From Micromonospora peucetia (lineage in GTDB: Bacteria > Actinomycetota > Actinomycetes > Mycobacteriales > Micromonosporaceae): 64,000 bases of DNA. The notes beneath the pieces were generated by a model. That model had not been told where the DNA came from, did not search any database, and saw nothing but the letters and a program-made list of their open reading frames with translations. This document shows positions 1 through 7,717 of this stretch, in pieces (the stretch's first letter is position 1; the number at the start of each line of letters is the position of its first letter). The position numbers were made by a program, and so were the translations under genes. The stretch is taken from NCBI RefSeq assembly GCF_900091625.1, contig NZ_FMIC01000002.1, forward strand, positions 806,001 through 870,000, written 5' to 3'.

Positions 1-1
1 G

Positions 2-244
2 CTGCTGGTGGTCTTCGTCGTCGGCATCGTCTCCGCCTGGACCCGGGGCCTGGCCATCGACTGCGGCTGCTTCGGCACCGGCGGGGAGCTCGCCGAGGGC
101 CAGTCCCCGAGCTACCTCCCGGAGATCCTCCGGGACCTGGGATTCCTGGCGATGGCCGGGTTCCTGCTGATCTGGCCCCGCACCCCCGTCTCGGTGGACG
201 GCTGGCTGACGGGGAACGCATTTGTGGAGGACGAGGATGAGTAG
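2..244 (+). CDS. MauE/DoxX-family redox-associated membrane protein, C-terminal part
   Basis: Only the last 80 codons are in the window; the start lies upstream. The visible part has a hydrophobic segment, then a Cys-Gly-Cys motif in a short loop (IDCGCFG), then a second hydrophobic segment ending in an acidic tail. The CGC loop between membrane segments is typical of MauE/DoxX-like proteins that pass electrons to or from periplasmic thiol-disulfide partners. The stop codon overlaps the start of the DsbA-like gene by 8 nt, so the two are probably translated together, which supports a shared disulfide-exchange role. The assignment rests on this short stretch and on context. Confidence 0.6.
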   Translation: MLVVFVVGIVSAWTRGLAIDCGCFGTGGELAEGQSPSYLPEILRDLGFLAMAGFLLIWPRTPVSVDGWLTGNAFVEDEDE

Positions 245-953
245 TCGCAAGGGGCGCAAGGACACTGCCCGGATGGTCCGCGAGCAGTTGGCCCGGGAGC
301 AACGGCGCAAGCGGACGCTCTGGATCTCCGTGGGCGCCGTCGCCGTCCTGGTGATCGCCGGCCTCATCGGCTGGAGCGTCTACTCCAGCCAGCGCTCCGA
401 CGACTTCACCCCGCCGACCGGCTCGAACGAGGCCGGCACCGGGGTCGTCGCCGGCTCGGGTCCGGTCACGGTGGACATCTACGAGGACTTCCTCTGCCCG
501 GCCTGCAAGCAGTTCAAGCAGACCAGCGGCCCGACCATCGACCAGCTCATCAGCGAGGGCAAGGTCCGGGTCGTCTACCACCCGGTGGCGTACCTGAACC
601 GCTTCTCCACCACCCAGTACTCGACCCGTTCCTCGGCCGCCTCCGGCTGCGCGGCGGAGGGCGGTCGCTACCGGGAATACGCCAAGGCGCTGTTCGAGCA
701 GCAGCCGCCGGAGGGCGGGGCGGGGCTCAACGACGAGAAGCTGGTCGACATCGCGGCAGGCGCCGGCCTCGACCGGGACGGGTTCGCCTCCTGCCTGCGG
801 GAGGGCACCTTCAAGCCGTGGACCGAGCACGTGACGGAGGAGGCCAGCAAGGCCAACATCTCCGGCACCCCGACCATCCTGGTCGACGGCAAGGAGGTCG
901 CCGACCGCAGCCCGGAGGGGATCAAGGCGGCGGTGGAGGCGGCCGGCAGGTGA
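237..953 (+). CDS. Membrane-anchored DsbA-like thiol-disulfide oxidoreductase
   Basis: This 238-residue protein has a short basic cytoplasmic N-terminus, one membrane segment at about residues 28-49, and an extracytoplasmic thioredoxin-fold domain. The active-site CPAC motif is at residues 87-90 (EDFLCPACKQF) and the cis-proline loop reads GTPTILVDG near the C-terminus. It should make or exchange disulfides in secreted proteins. The ATG at 237 is chosen because GGAGG lies 6 nt upstream; a TTG at 222 has no such site. It overlaps the MauE-like gene before it and the membrane-protein gene after it (GTGA), so the three form one operon. Confidence 0.88.
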   Translation: MSSRKGRKDTARMVREQLAREQRRKRTLWISVGAVAVLVIAGLIGWSVYSSQRSDDFTPPTGSNEAGTGVVAGSGPVTVDIYEDFLCPACKQFKQTSGPTIDQLISEGKVRVVYHPVAYLNRFSTTQYSTRSSAASGCAAEGGRYREYAKALFEQQPPEGGAGLNDEKLVDIAAGAGLDRDGFASCLREGTFKPWTEHVTEEASKANISGTPTILVDGKEVADRSPEGIKAAVEAAGR

Positions 954-2026
954 TCCGCCACCTGGTGACCCGCGCCGGTCTGGTGCTCGTCGGCGCGCTG
1001 ACCGCAACGGTCGCGTTCGGCGGGCCGGCCGCCGCACACGGCGCCGACGCCCCCGACGGCACCGACTACCGCACCGAGGTGAGCGCCGTCACCCCGGCCC
1101 GCCCCGGCCTGAGCGTACGGGTCGTCGAGGCGGGCGCGCGGCTGGAGCTGACCAACACCGGCGACCACGCCGTCGAGGTGCTCGGCTACTCGGGCGAGCC
1201 CTACCTGCGGGTCGGCCCCGACGGCGTGTACGAGAACGTCCGCTCCCCCGCGACATACCTGAACCGGACCATCGCCGGAGACACCCGGCTACCGGCCGAG
1301 GCGAACCCGGCCGCCGCCCCGGACTGGCGACGGGTCGACGACTCCACCACGGTGCGCTGGCACGACCAGCGGGCGCTCTGGCGGGAGTCGGCACCACCGC
1401 CACAGGTGCGAGCCGCCCCCGACCGGGAGCACCGGGTACGGGACTGGACAGTGCCGTTGCGCGCCGGCACCGAGGCGGCGGAGATCCGCGGCACCCTCGA
1501 CTGGGTGCCGCCACCCGACGCGTACGTCTGGTGGGTGGTCACCACGGTCGGGCTGCTCGCCGTGGGGGCGCTCGGGCTGTTGCCGGCGCGGTCCGGGCCG
1601 GGCGTGCGGGCGCTGGCCGGGCTCGGCGGGCTGCTGGTGCTCGGCGGGGTGGCCGCCGTGGTGTTCACCGTGGGCCGGGAGCTGGACGCCGGCGCACGGG
1701 GCGTCGGCGGGGTGCTGACCGGTCTGCTGGGCGGGCAGGTCTGGGCGCTGCTGACCGGGCTCGGCGCCATCGCCGCCGGAGTCCTCGCGCTGGCCCGCCG
1801 GCCGGCCGCCGACTTCGCGCTGGCGCTGGCCGGGGCCTGCCTGGCACTCTTCGCCGGGGTGGCCAACGCCGCAGTCTTCGCCCGCGCCATCGCCCCCGTG
1901 CCCTGGCCGGCGACGACGGCCCGGCTTCTGATCGCCCTGATCCTCGTCGCCGGCGCTGGCGCCACCGCAGCCGGCGCCCTCCGCCTCCACGCCACCTCCC
2001 GTTCCCCCACCCCCACCAACCCTTAA
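950..2026 (+). CDS. Secreted-domain membrane protein of unknown function
   Basis: The 358-residue product begins with a signal peptide (hydrophobic to about residue 25, cleavage likely after AAA) followed by an extracytoplasmic domain of roughly 150 residues with beta-strand-like spacing and motifs such as YLRVGPDGVYEN. The second half holds about five membrane segments from residue 188 onward. No cysteines or catalytic motif stand out. The GTG start overlaps the stop of the DsbA-like gene in GTGA, indicating translational coupling. Its job may be tied to envelope thiol chemistry, but this rests only on the operon. No specific function is recognised. Confidence 0.75.
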   Translation: MIRHLVTRAGLVLVGALTATVAFGGPAAAHGADAPDGTDYRTEVSAVTPARPGLSVRVVEAGARLELTNTGDHAVEVLGYSGEPYLRVGPDGVYENVRSPATYLNRTIAGDTRLPAEANPAAAPDWRRVDDSTTVRWHDQRALWRESAPPPQVRAAPDREHRVRDWTVPLRAGTEAAEIRGTLDWVPPPDAYVWWVVTTVGLLAVGALGLLPARSGPGVRALAGLGGLLVLGGVAAVVFTVGRELDAGARGVGGVLTGLLGGQVWALLTGLGAIAAGVLALARRPAADFALALAGACLALFAGVANAAVFARAIAPVPWPATTARLLIALILVAGAGATAAGALRLHATSRSPTPTNP

Positions 2027-2069
2027 CCCCGCCCCCAGGCCCGCCCACCCCGCCCACCCCGCCCCGCGC

Positions 2070-2165
2070 CTGGTGCTCCGTGTCCCGTGCTCTCCGTGCC
2101 CGTGCCCGTGCCCCGTGCCCCGTGCTCTCCGTGCCCGCGCTCCGCGCTCCGCGCTCCGCGCCCGC
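2070..2165. repeat. Low-complexity CCGTGC/CCGCGCT tract
   Basis: Directly after the operon the DNA consists of short imperfect tandem copies of CCGTGC and GCTCCGC units. It runs straight into the inverted-repeat element at 2164. It looks like slippage-generated sequence in a convergent gap and has no coding character. Confidence 0.6.
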
Positions 2166-2234
2166 GATCTTGCACTTTCGGCCCTCGATGTGGGCAATGT
2201 GCGGCTTTTGTCGGGGCAGAAAGTGCAAGATCGC
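2164..2234. repeat. 71-bp inverted-repeat element, copy 1
   Basis: Perfect 15-bp arms (GCGATCTTGCACTTT at 2164-2178 and its complement at 2220-2234) enclose a 41-nt spacer. A second copy with the same spacer length lies at 44043-44111 in the opposite orientation, and the two spacers are related when one is reversed. Both copies lie in gaps between convergent genes. The element could fold as a bidirectional terminator or be a small non-autonomous repeat (REP/MITE-like). Confidence 0.8.
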
Positions 2235-2280
2235 CGCGTCGGAGAGGGCCGAGGGACGGGGAGGCGGGGCGGGGCGGAGA

Positions 2281-2326
2281 GGGTGGGGAGGGCGGGACGG
2301 GGTGGAGAGGGCGGGGTGGGGGTGGG
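2281..2326 (+). other. G-quadruplex-prone G-tract
   Basis: The plus strand carries runs of three to five G separated by single bases (GGGTGGGGAGGGCGGG at 2281-2296 and a second set at 2309-2326). It abuts the end of the cbiO gene, so the G-rich strand is the non-transcribed strand for the operon at 1-2026 and the template strand for cbiO. Four-run motifs with one-base loops fit G-quadruplex rules; no function is shown. Confidence 0.55.
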
Positions 2327-3088
2327 TCAGTGGGGGGTGGGGGTGAAGCCTTGGGGGAGTTCGAGGCGGTGGCGGGCGAGGAGGTCGGCGTCCGCCAGGA
2401 GGTCGGCGGTGGGTGCGTCGGCGACGACGCGGCCGGCGTCCAGGATGACCGAGCGGTCGCAGAGCTCCATGGCGTACGGCAGGTCGTGGGTGACCATCAG
2501 CAGCGTCACCGGCAGGGCGCGCAGGATCCCGGCCAGCTCGCGGCGGGCCGCCGGGTCCAGGTTGGACGACGGTTCGTCGAGGACCAGGATCTCCGGGTGC
2601 ATGGCGAGCACGGTGGCCACCGCGACCCGGCGCCGTTGCCCGAAGGAGAGGTGGTGCGGCGTGCGGTCCCGGTGCTCGCCCATGCCGACGGCGGCGAGTG
2701 CCTCGTCCACCCGGGCGGACAACTCCGCCCCGCGCAGGCCCAGGTTGGCCGGCCCGAACGCCACGTCCTCGGCGACCGTGGGCAGGAAGAGCTGGTCGTC
2801 CGGGTCCTGGAAGACGATGCCCACCCGGCGGCGTACCTCGGCGAGGGTGGCCCGGTCCTGACTGACGGTCAGCCCGCCGACGCTCACGCTCCCCTCGGCC
2901 GGGGTGAGGATGCCGTTGAGGTGCAGCACCAGCGTGGTCTTCCCGGCGCCGTTGGGCCCGAGCAGCGCCACCCGGTCCCCGCGCGACACGGTCAGGTCAA
3001 CCCCGTGCAGGGCGACGTGCCCGTCCGGGTACGCGTACCGGACGCCACGGACGTCCAGGGAGAGGGCGGTCTGCACGGCTCCGATCAT
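2327..3088 (-). CDS. cbiO: ECF-type metal transporter ATPase CbiO
   Basis: This 253-residue ABC ATPase has Walker A GPNGAGKTT (about residues 44-52), the Q-loop FQDPDDQLF typical of ECF/CbiO ATPases, signature LSFGQRRR (Phe in place of the usual second Gly), Walker B VLDEPSSNLDP and the switch His in MVTHDL. It powers metal uptake with CbiQ and CbiM at the inner membrane. The ATG at 3088 overlaps the cbiQ stop (ATGA). It is the last gene of a four-gene minus-strand operon. Cobalt and nickel importers cannot be told apart from this subunit; the upstream Nur-like site argues for nickel. Confidence 0.93.
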   Translation of the reverse strand: MIGAVQTALSLDVRGVRYAYPDGHVALHGVDLTVSRGDRVALLGPNGAGKTTLVLHLNGILTPAEGSVSVGGLTVSQDRATLAEVRRRVGIVFQDPDDQLFLPTVAEDVAFGPANLGLRGAELSARVDEALAAVGMGEHRDRTPHHLSFGQRRRVAVATVLAMHPEILVLDEPSSNLDPAARRELAGILRALPVTLLMVTHDLPYAMELCDRSVILDAGRVVADAPTADLLADADLLARHRLELPQGFTPTPH

Positions 3089-3855
3089 GTCAGCACGACG
3101 GCCGTGGCGGCGACGGTGGCCGCCAGGACCGGCACGGTGGCCGCCACCAGCCACTGCCCGGCCGTCGCCGCGCCGGCACCCTGCCAGACCGCCGGCATCC
3201 GCCCGGTGTAGCCACGCGACAGCATCGCCAGGTAGACCCGTTCGCCGCGCTCGAACGCGCGCAGGAAGAGCGCGCCGACGCCGGCCGCGAAGCCGCGCAA
3301 CTGCCACAGGAAGCGCGGGTCGTCGCCCCGGGACACCCGCGCCACCCGCATCCGACGGGCCTCGCCGACCAGCACGTCGAGGTAGCGCAGCATGAACGTG
3401 GCGATCTGGGTGAGGATCTGCGGGCAGCGCAGCCGGTCCAGGCCGACGATCAGGTCCCGGGTGGTCGTCGTCGCGGCGAGCAGCAGCGAGGCGAGCACGC
3501 CCAGCGTGCCCTTGGCGACGATGTTCCACGCTCCGAGGAGCCCGTCGGACGACAGGTGCAGGCCGAGCACGTCGACCCGCTCACCGGCGCCGAGGAACGG
3601 CAGCGCGACGGCGAAAAGCACGAACGGCAGCTCGATCAGCGACCGGCCGAGCAGCCACCCGGGCCCCACCCGGGCCAGCGCCGCAACCACCACGACCAGC
3701 AGGGCGTACGCGCCGAAGGCCCAGAATGCCTCGCGCGGCGTGGCGACCACGGCGAGGGTGAAGACCACCATCGCTGCGATCTTGACCTCGGGCGGGAGCC
3801 GGTGCACCGGTGACGTGGCGTCCCGGTACAGCACGTGCGCGTGCCCGGCGCCCAT
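3085..3855 (-). CDS. cbiQ: ECF metal transporter transmembrane component CbiQ
   Basis: The 256-residue protein is strongly hydrophobic with about five to six membrane segments and the CbiQ-type cytoplasmic coupling helices (ARRMRVARVSRGDD and ERGERVYLAMLSRGY, which contain the Ala-Arg-Gly-like contact motifs for the ATPase). It forms the membrane scaffold between CbiO and CbiM. ATG 3855 lies 6 nt after the stop of the PDGLE-domain gene, and the end overlaps cbiO. Confidence 0.92.
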   Translation of the reverse strand: MGAGHAHVLYRDATSPVHRLPPEVKIAAMVVFTLAVVATPREAFWAFGAYALLVVVVAALARVGPGWLLGRSLIELPFVLFAVALPFLGAGERVDVLGLHLSSDGLLGAWNIVAKGTLGVLASLLLAATTTTRDLIVGLDRLRCPQILTQIATFMLRYLDVLVGEARRMRVARVSRGDDPRFLWQLRGFAAGVGALFLRAFERGERVYLAMLSRGYTGRMPAVWQGAGAATAGQWLVAATVPVLAATVAATAVVLT

Positions 3856-3861
3856 CCGTCG

Positions 3862-4254
3862 CTACTCCCGGACCGACGCGCCGGCGGGGGCACGCTCCCG
3901 GCCGGCAGCGCCCTCCTCCCGGGGGCCACGGCGACGGACCAGCCAGAAGGCCCCGCCGGCGACTGCGAAGGTGAGCAGCACGCCGACCACACCGGACAGT
4001 CCGGTGGAGAGGAACTCGTTGTCGATCCCCGCCACGCCGTAGTCGGCCAGTGGCCCGCCGACCTCGTGGTCCTTCTCCCGCTGCGCGGGGCAGCTGCCGC
4101 CGGTGATGTTGTCGTCGGCGTCGAAGGTGCAGCCCTCGCGCAACGACGAGTCCAGCCCGTCCGGGTGGGAGGAGGCGAAGCTGCTCACCACCCCGGCGAG
4201 GAGCAGGGCCACCAGCAGCCCGCCGACGACGAAACCCCAGAGACGCTTCCTCAC
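3862..4254 (-). CDS. PDGLE-domain small subunit of the Co/Ni importer (CbiN-like role)
   Basis: The 130-residue protein has an N-terminal membrane segment (about residues 5-25), an extracytoplasmic loop beginning SSFASSHPDGLD that matches the PDGLE signature, and a C-terminal membrane segment near residues 85-107. The loop contains two cysteines. In related importers a PDGLE protein, or a PDGLE extension of CbiM, takes the place of CbiN. The GTG at 4254 overlaps the cbiM stop (GTGA), so coupling to cbiM is likely. Confidence 0.85.
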   Translation of the reverse strand: MRKRLWGFVVGGLLVALLLAGVVSSFASSHPDGLDSSLREGCTFDADDNITGGSCPAQREKDHEVGGPLADYGVAGIDNEFLSTGLSGVVGVLLTFAVAGGAFWLVRRRGPREEGAAGRERAPAGASVRE

Positions 4255-4967
4255 CGGACACCTCCGACAGCCGGGACGGCGGGCGCGGACGCCGGGCGCA
4301 ATCCGCGCAGCGCGTAGACGAGATCGGGCCGGACCTTGGCGACGGTGACCACCGTGGTCGCGGTGATCAGGCCCTCGCCGATGCCGATCAGCAGGTGTGC
4401 GCCGGCCATCGTGCCGGCCAGCCCGCCCAGGTTGCCGCCCAGGTCGGTGGTGCCGCCGAGCCAGTACTGGAACACGAAGCCCATCGACGCGACCACCACG
4501 CTGACCAGCGCGGAGACGAAGGCGGTCACACCGAGGCCGGCCGGGGTGCGGGGCAGCACGCGCAGCAGCAGCGCGATCAGCAGGTATGCCGCGGCGGTGC
4601 CGATCACCGCCATGTTGGTGATGCTGAGCCCGAGCATCGCCACGCCGCCGTCGCCGAAGACCAGCGCCTGCACGACCAGCACCACGGTCACGCAGAGCGC
4701 GCCGACCCACGGGCCGACCAGCATCGCGGCGAGCGCCCCGCCGAGCAGGTGGCCGCTGACGCCGGCGGTGAAGATCGGAAAGTTGAGCATCTGCACGGCG
4801 AAGATGAAGGCGGCGACGAGCCCGGCCATCGGGGCCAACCGGTCGTCCAGGTCACGCCTGCCGCGCAGGACGCAGAACGTCATCGCGATCAGCGCCACCG
4901 CCGCGAACACCGCCGCGACGGGACCGTCGATGATCCCGTTCGAGATGTGCATAGCCAGGGTTTCCAC
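4251..4967 (-). CDS. cbiM: ECF metal transporter substrate-binding component CbiM
   Basis: The 238-residue integral membrane protein carries the CbiM hallmark MHISNGIIDGP near its N-terminus; the His in this segment is a metal ligand in the family. It also has the conserved NFPI and SGHLLGG segments. GTG 4967 is chosen because a GGAGG sequence lies 4 nt upstream; the internal ATG at 4952 (MHIS) is 19 nt from it and a GTG at 4979 has no site. First gene of the cbiM-PDGLE-cbiQ-cbiO operon. The metal is probably nickel given the Nur-like palindrome upstream; cobalt remains possible. Confidence 0.9.
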   Translation of the reverse strand: METLAMHISNGIIDGPVAAVFAAVALIAMTFCVLRGRRDLDDRLAPMAGLVAAFIFAVQMLNFPIFTAGVSGHLLGGALAAMLVGPWVGALCVTVVLVVQALVFGDGGVAMLGLSITNMAVIGTAAAYLLIALLLRVLPRTPAGLGVTAFVSALVSVVVASMGFVFQYWLGGTTDLGGNLGGLAGTMAGAHLLIGIGEGLITATTVVTVAKVRPDLVYALRGLRPASAPAVPAVGGVR

Positions 4968-5011
4968 GTGACCTCCCACGCGTCGGCGGGCCCGTCCAGT
5001 CCGTTGACGTC

Positions 5012-5040
5012 AGCCTATTTCTTGGGCCTGGCTGTTGCCA
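5012..5040 (-). promoter_or_regulatory. Putative promoter of the metal-importer operon
   Basis: On the minus strand a TGGCAA hexamer (5035-5040) lies 17 nt before TAGGCT (5012-5017), a TANNNT -10. Transcription would start near 5005, giving a leader of about 40 nt. The -35 hexamer is one arm of the palindrome at 5032-5054, so a repressor bound there would block RNA polymerase. Confidence 0.5.
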
Positions 5041-5054
5041 ATACCTGGCAACAG
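5032..5054. promoter_or_regulatory. Nur-like operator palindrome
   Basis: CTGTTGCCA-ATACC-TGGCAACAG is a perfect 9-bp inverted repeat with a 5-nt centre. Its core, TTGCCA-N5-TGGCAA, closely follows the Nur box described in Streptomyces (tTGCaa-N5-ttGCAA), the site of a nickel-responsive Fur-family repressor. It covers the putative -35 of the importer operon. Confidence 0.65.
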
Positions 5055-5546
5055 GACAGTTCCCGATCACGAATCCACCGCCGTGCCCCCGGCACCGGGC
5101 CCTCTGCCGGGGCAGGACGCGGCAGATGACGGCGGCGCGCAAGGCCATCTGGCAGACCTGTGGCGCCGGTTCGAGTACACCGCCGGCACGCCGACCGCCC
5201 CACACTCACCCGACCACCCCGGCTCTCGACGCCAAGCGCGGCTGCCGCGGGTGCGATGACCTGATGCGGCCCGGGGCGGCGCGACGCCGCGGGCGGGGCG
5301 CTATCCGAGCCATTGTCTGACCCGTGCCCCATCGGGTGTGCTGTCTGGTGCGCTGTCGAGCGCCCGCACAGATGGGGCAGGGCCGGTTGCACCGCCCGGC
5401 GGCGCTGGTCCCATGGGCGGGGCAGCTCGACAGCGTACCGACGAGCCTTCGGTGGCTGGGGCCGGACATGCGCACGCCCAGCGGGCCGCCCGGCAGTAGG
5501 CGGCGGCCGAGCCGGCGTGCCGTCCGGGGGCGGCCGGGGCCGGCGG
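5055..5546. other. Non-coding region with a distant inverted repeat
   Basis: No reading frame here has a credible start, ribosome site or protein-like composition. CGCTGTCGAGC (5351-5361) is repeated inverted at 5425-5435, 63 nt away. The right arm lies in GGGGCAGCTCGACAG (5419-5433), a sequence found again at 26840-26854. No riboswitch fold could be recognised upstream of cbiM. The rest shows nothing I can name. Confidence 0.5.
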
Positions 5547-5552
5547 TAGGGT
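5547..5552 (+). promoter_or_regulatory. -10 element for a leaderless bcp transcript
   Basis: TAGGGT lies 6 nt before the bcp ATG, and there is no ribosome-binding sequence, so the mRNA probably starts at or near the start codon. Confidence 0.5.
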
Positions 5553-5558
5553 CGGGCC

Positions 5559-6035
5559 ATGACCGCGCCCGACCGCCTCTCCCCCGGTGACCCCGCGCCG
5601 GAGTTCAGCCTCGCCACCGACACCGGCGACACGCTCTCGTTGACCGACCTGCGTGGCCGCAAGGTCGTGCTGTACGCCTACCCGGCGGCCATGACGCCCG
5701 GCTGCACCAAGCAGGCCTGCGACTTCCGCGACTCGCTCGCCTCCCTCCAGGCGGCGGGCTACGAGGTCGTCGGCATCTCGCCGGACAAGCCGGAGAAGCT
5801 GGCGAAGTTCCGCGAACGCGACGCCATCACCTTCCCGCTGGTCGCCGACACCGACCGGTCCGTGCTGGCCGCGTACGGGGCGTACGGCGAGAAGCAGTCG
5901 TACGGCAGGACGGTGACCGGCGTGATCCGCTCGACCTTCGTGATCGATGAGGACGGCAGGATCGAGCGGGCGCTCTACAACGTGAAGGCCACCGGACACG
6001 TCGCCAAGCTGCGCCGGGACCTCGGGCTGGACTGA
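5559..6035 (+). CDS. bcp: Bcp-type thioredoxin-dependent peroxiredoxin
   Basis: The 158-residue protein is a full-length AhpC/TSA-family PrxQ/BCP. The peroxidatic cysteine is C49 in MTPGCT and a second cysteine follows at C54 (CTKQAC), the atypical 2-Cys arrangement of this subgroup. It reduces peroxides in the cytoplasm using thioredoxin. It appears monocistronic and leaderless, with the tRNA-Leu gene following 78 nt later. Confidence 0.93.
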   Translation: MTAPDRLSPGDPAPEFSLATDTGDTLSLTDLRGRKVVLYAYPAAMTPGCTKQACDFRDSLASLQAAGYEVVGISPDKPEKLAKFRERDAITFPLVADTDRSVLAAYGAYGEKQSYGRTVTGVIRSTFVIDEDGRIERALYNVKATGHVAKLRRDLGLD

Positions 6036-6097
6036 GGTCGCCGCGCACCCGACGGCCAACTGGTGACAGGGCCCACCACCGGTGCGGCGCGACACTC

Positions 6098-6103
6098 TAG
6101 ACT
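6098..6103 (+). promoter_or_regulatory. -10 element of tRNA-Leu
   Basis: TAGACT ends 10 nt before the first base of the tRNA, the right distance for a start at or just before the mature 5' end. No clear -35 is visible. Confidence 0.45.
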
Positions 6104-6113
6104 CAGCGGGTCG

Positions 6114-6196
6114 GCGGGAGTGGCGTAATGGCAGCCGCGGTAGGTTTAGGTCCTATTGTCCGAAAGGACGTGGGGGTTCGAATCCCCCCTCCCGCA
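6114..6196 (+). tRNA. tRNA-Leu (anticodon TAG)
   Basis: The 7-bp acceptor stem GCGGGAG/CTCCCGC closes a class II tRNA. The anticodon stem GTAGG/CCTAT holds the loop TTTAGGT with anticodon TAG. The long variable arm (GTCC-GAAA-GGAC) is typical of leucine tRNAs, and the T arm is GGGGG-TTCGAAT-CCCCC. The discriminator A is followed by CCG, so the full CCA end is not encoded. Confidence 0.96.
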
Positions 6197-6262
6197 CCGA
6201 GCGCCCTGTCGCACGCGTCACGATCGCGGGTCGCGATGGGCCCACCCGGTCAGGATTGCCGG

Positions 6263-6802
6263 GTGACCCTGCGCTTCGTCCTCGATCCCGAGCTGCCCCC
6301 CGAGTTGCGGGAACGGATCGTCGCCCTCTGGGTCGACGTCACCAACGCCGGCGGGGCGGTCGGCTTCGTACCGCCGGTCACTGCCGCCGACGTCCGGCAC
6401 ACGGCGGACCCGACCTTCGCCGGCATCGCCGAGGGCCCCGACCGCCTCCTTCTGGGCTACGCGGGCGAGCGGCTCGTCGCCGCGCTGATCTTCTGCGACA
6501 ACCGGTTCGACCTGAAGGCGCACTGGTGCGTCCTGAAGCGGGTGATGGTCCACCCGGACACCCAGGGTCACGGACACGGTGCCGCGCTGATGCGTGAGGC
6601 CGAACGCCTCGGCCGTGAGATGGGGTGGGAGGCGCTGCACGTGACCGTCCGGGACGGGCAGGGGCTGGACCGGTTCTACCGGCGGCTCGGCTACCGGGAG
6701 GTCGGCCGGCTGCCCGGAGCGCTGCGGGTCGCCCCCGGCGACCACCGCGACGAGGTCCTCATGTGGCTGGACCTCACGGCCCTGCCGCCGCCCGCGGGCT
6801 GA
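6263..6802 (+). CDS. GNAT-family N-acetyltransferase
   Basis: The 179-residue protein shows the GNAT acetyl-CoA site: a beta-strand VMVHPDTQ followed by the pyrophosphate loop QGHGHGAALM near residues 98-107, and a C-terminal FYRRLGYREVGRLPG motif typical of the fold. The substrate cannot be predicted. GTG 6263 is preferred; an in-frame ATG at 6237 would add nine residues with no better ribosome site. The gene follows the tRNA directly and ends 24 nt from the convergent MOSC gene. Confidence 0.85.
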   Translation: MTLRFVLDPELPPELRERIVALWVDVTNAGGAVGFVPPVTAADVRHTADPTFAGIAEGPDRLLLGYAGERLVAALIFCDNRFDLKAHWCVLKRVMVHPDTQGHGHGAALMREAERLGREMGWEALHVTVRDGQGLDRFYRRLGYREVGRLPGALRVAPGDHRDEVLMWLDLTALPPPAG

Positions 6803-6826
6803 GTCGGCGGAGCGTCGCCCCGCCGG

Positions 6827-7645
6827 TCAGCCCTCGACCGTCAGCTCATCGCCGACGGTGACGCTCCCCGTCGCCGTGGGGACGAGGTGCAGCCCGAAGG
6901 GGAGCTTCTGCCTGACGTTGCGGTACCGGCCGAGGGTGCGCAGCGGCTCCTTCCCGCGTACCCCCGTCTCCTGATCGGTGGTGGTCACCACACAGCGGTC
7001 GCACGGCCCGGCGGCGCGGAAGCGAACGCCGCCGACGCGCAGCGGGCGGCCGACCCAGTCGTCCTCGGCCCAGGCCGGAGCACCCTCCAGCACCAGGTTG
7101 GGGCGGAACCGCGCCATCGGCACGGGCTCCTCGCCGGCCTCGGCGAGCCAACCGTTGAGCGCGTCGAGCGAGGCGGTGGTGGCCAGCAGCAGCGGGTAGG
7201 CGTCGGCGAAGCTGACCTGTTCGCCGGTGTCGTGCTCCCGGTCGCCCGACGGGATGTGCCGGGTCGGTCGCGCGAGCCAGACCAGCCGGGCGGCGCGACC
7301 CAGGAACCCGCTGACCCAGGCGTCGGCCGCCGGTCCGCCGGGAAGCGCGGGGACCGGCACCTTCCGGTTACGGAAGGTCCGCACCGCGACCGGCTCGCCG
7401 CCGGCCGGCTCGGGCACGTCCAGGTCGGCGTGCCCCTCGGCGCGCAGCAGCAGCCCGCCGTCGTGGGGCGCGGCGTCAAGGGCGACCAGGCGCGTCGTCT
7501 CCCGCTGGGTGACGCCGACGCCGTCGTCGCCGACGATCATCCAGCGCCGGTCGCCGGCCAGGCCCCACGGCTCGACGCACGCCACGTCGTGGTCGCGCCG
7601 GCGACAACCCTTGACGGGGTACGTGTGGATCGCGCTCAACCGCAT
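6827..7645 (-). CDS. MOSC-domain protein (YcbX/MARC-like)
   Basis: The 272-residue protein has an N-terminal beta-barrel (MRLSAIHTYPVKGC at the start, as in YcbX and mARC proteins) and a C-terminal MOSC domain with the conserved cysteine in GPCDRCVVTT that binds the molybdenum cofactor. Family members reduce N-hydroxylated compounds or carry sulfur on the cofactor. The ATG at 7645 has an AGGGTG sequence just upstream. No electron-transfer partner or cofactor gene is nearby. Confidence 0.85.
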   Translation of the reverse strand: MRLSAIHTYPVKGCRRRDHDVACVEPWGLAGDRRWMIVGDDGVGVTQRETTRLVALDAAPHDGGLLLRAEGHADLDVPEPAGGEPVAVRTFRNRKVPVPALPGGPAADAWVSGFLGRAARLVWLARPTRHIPSGDREHDTGEQVSFADAYPLLLATTASLDALNGWLAEAGEEPVPMARFRPNLVLEGAPAWAEDDWVGRPLRVGGVRFRAAGPCDRCVVTTTDQETGVRGKEPLRTLGRYRNVRQKLPFGLHLVPTATGSVTVGDELTVEG

Positions 7646-7717
7646 GCGGTCACCCTGCCACGGCCTGCCGTCGACCGGCGCCCCGCTCAACACGGGAAAG
7701 CTCTCACGGAAACGTGT

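Noticed and set aside
5055..5300. A cobalamin riboswitch upstream of cbiM
   Set aside because: The minus strand lacks a recognisable B12 box and the expected core; only loose matches such as ACAGGTCTGCC were seen.
6036..6095. Terminator between bcp and the tRNA
   Set aside because: The arms around GTCGCCGCGCACC and GGTGCGGCGCGAC do not pair exactly and the loop is long.
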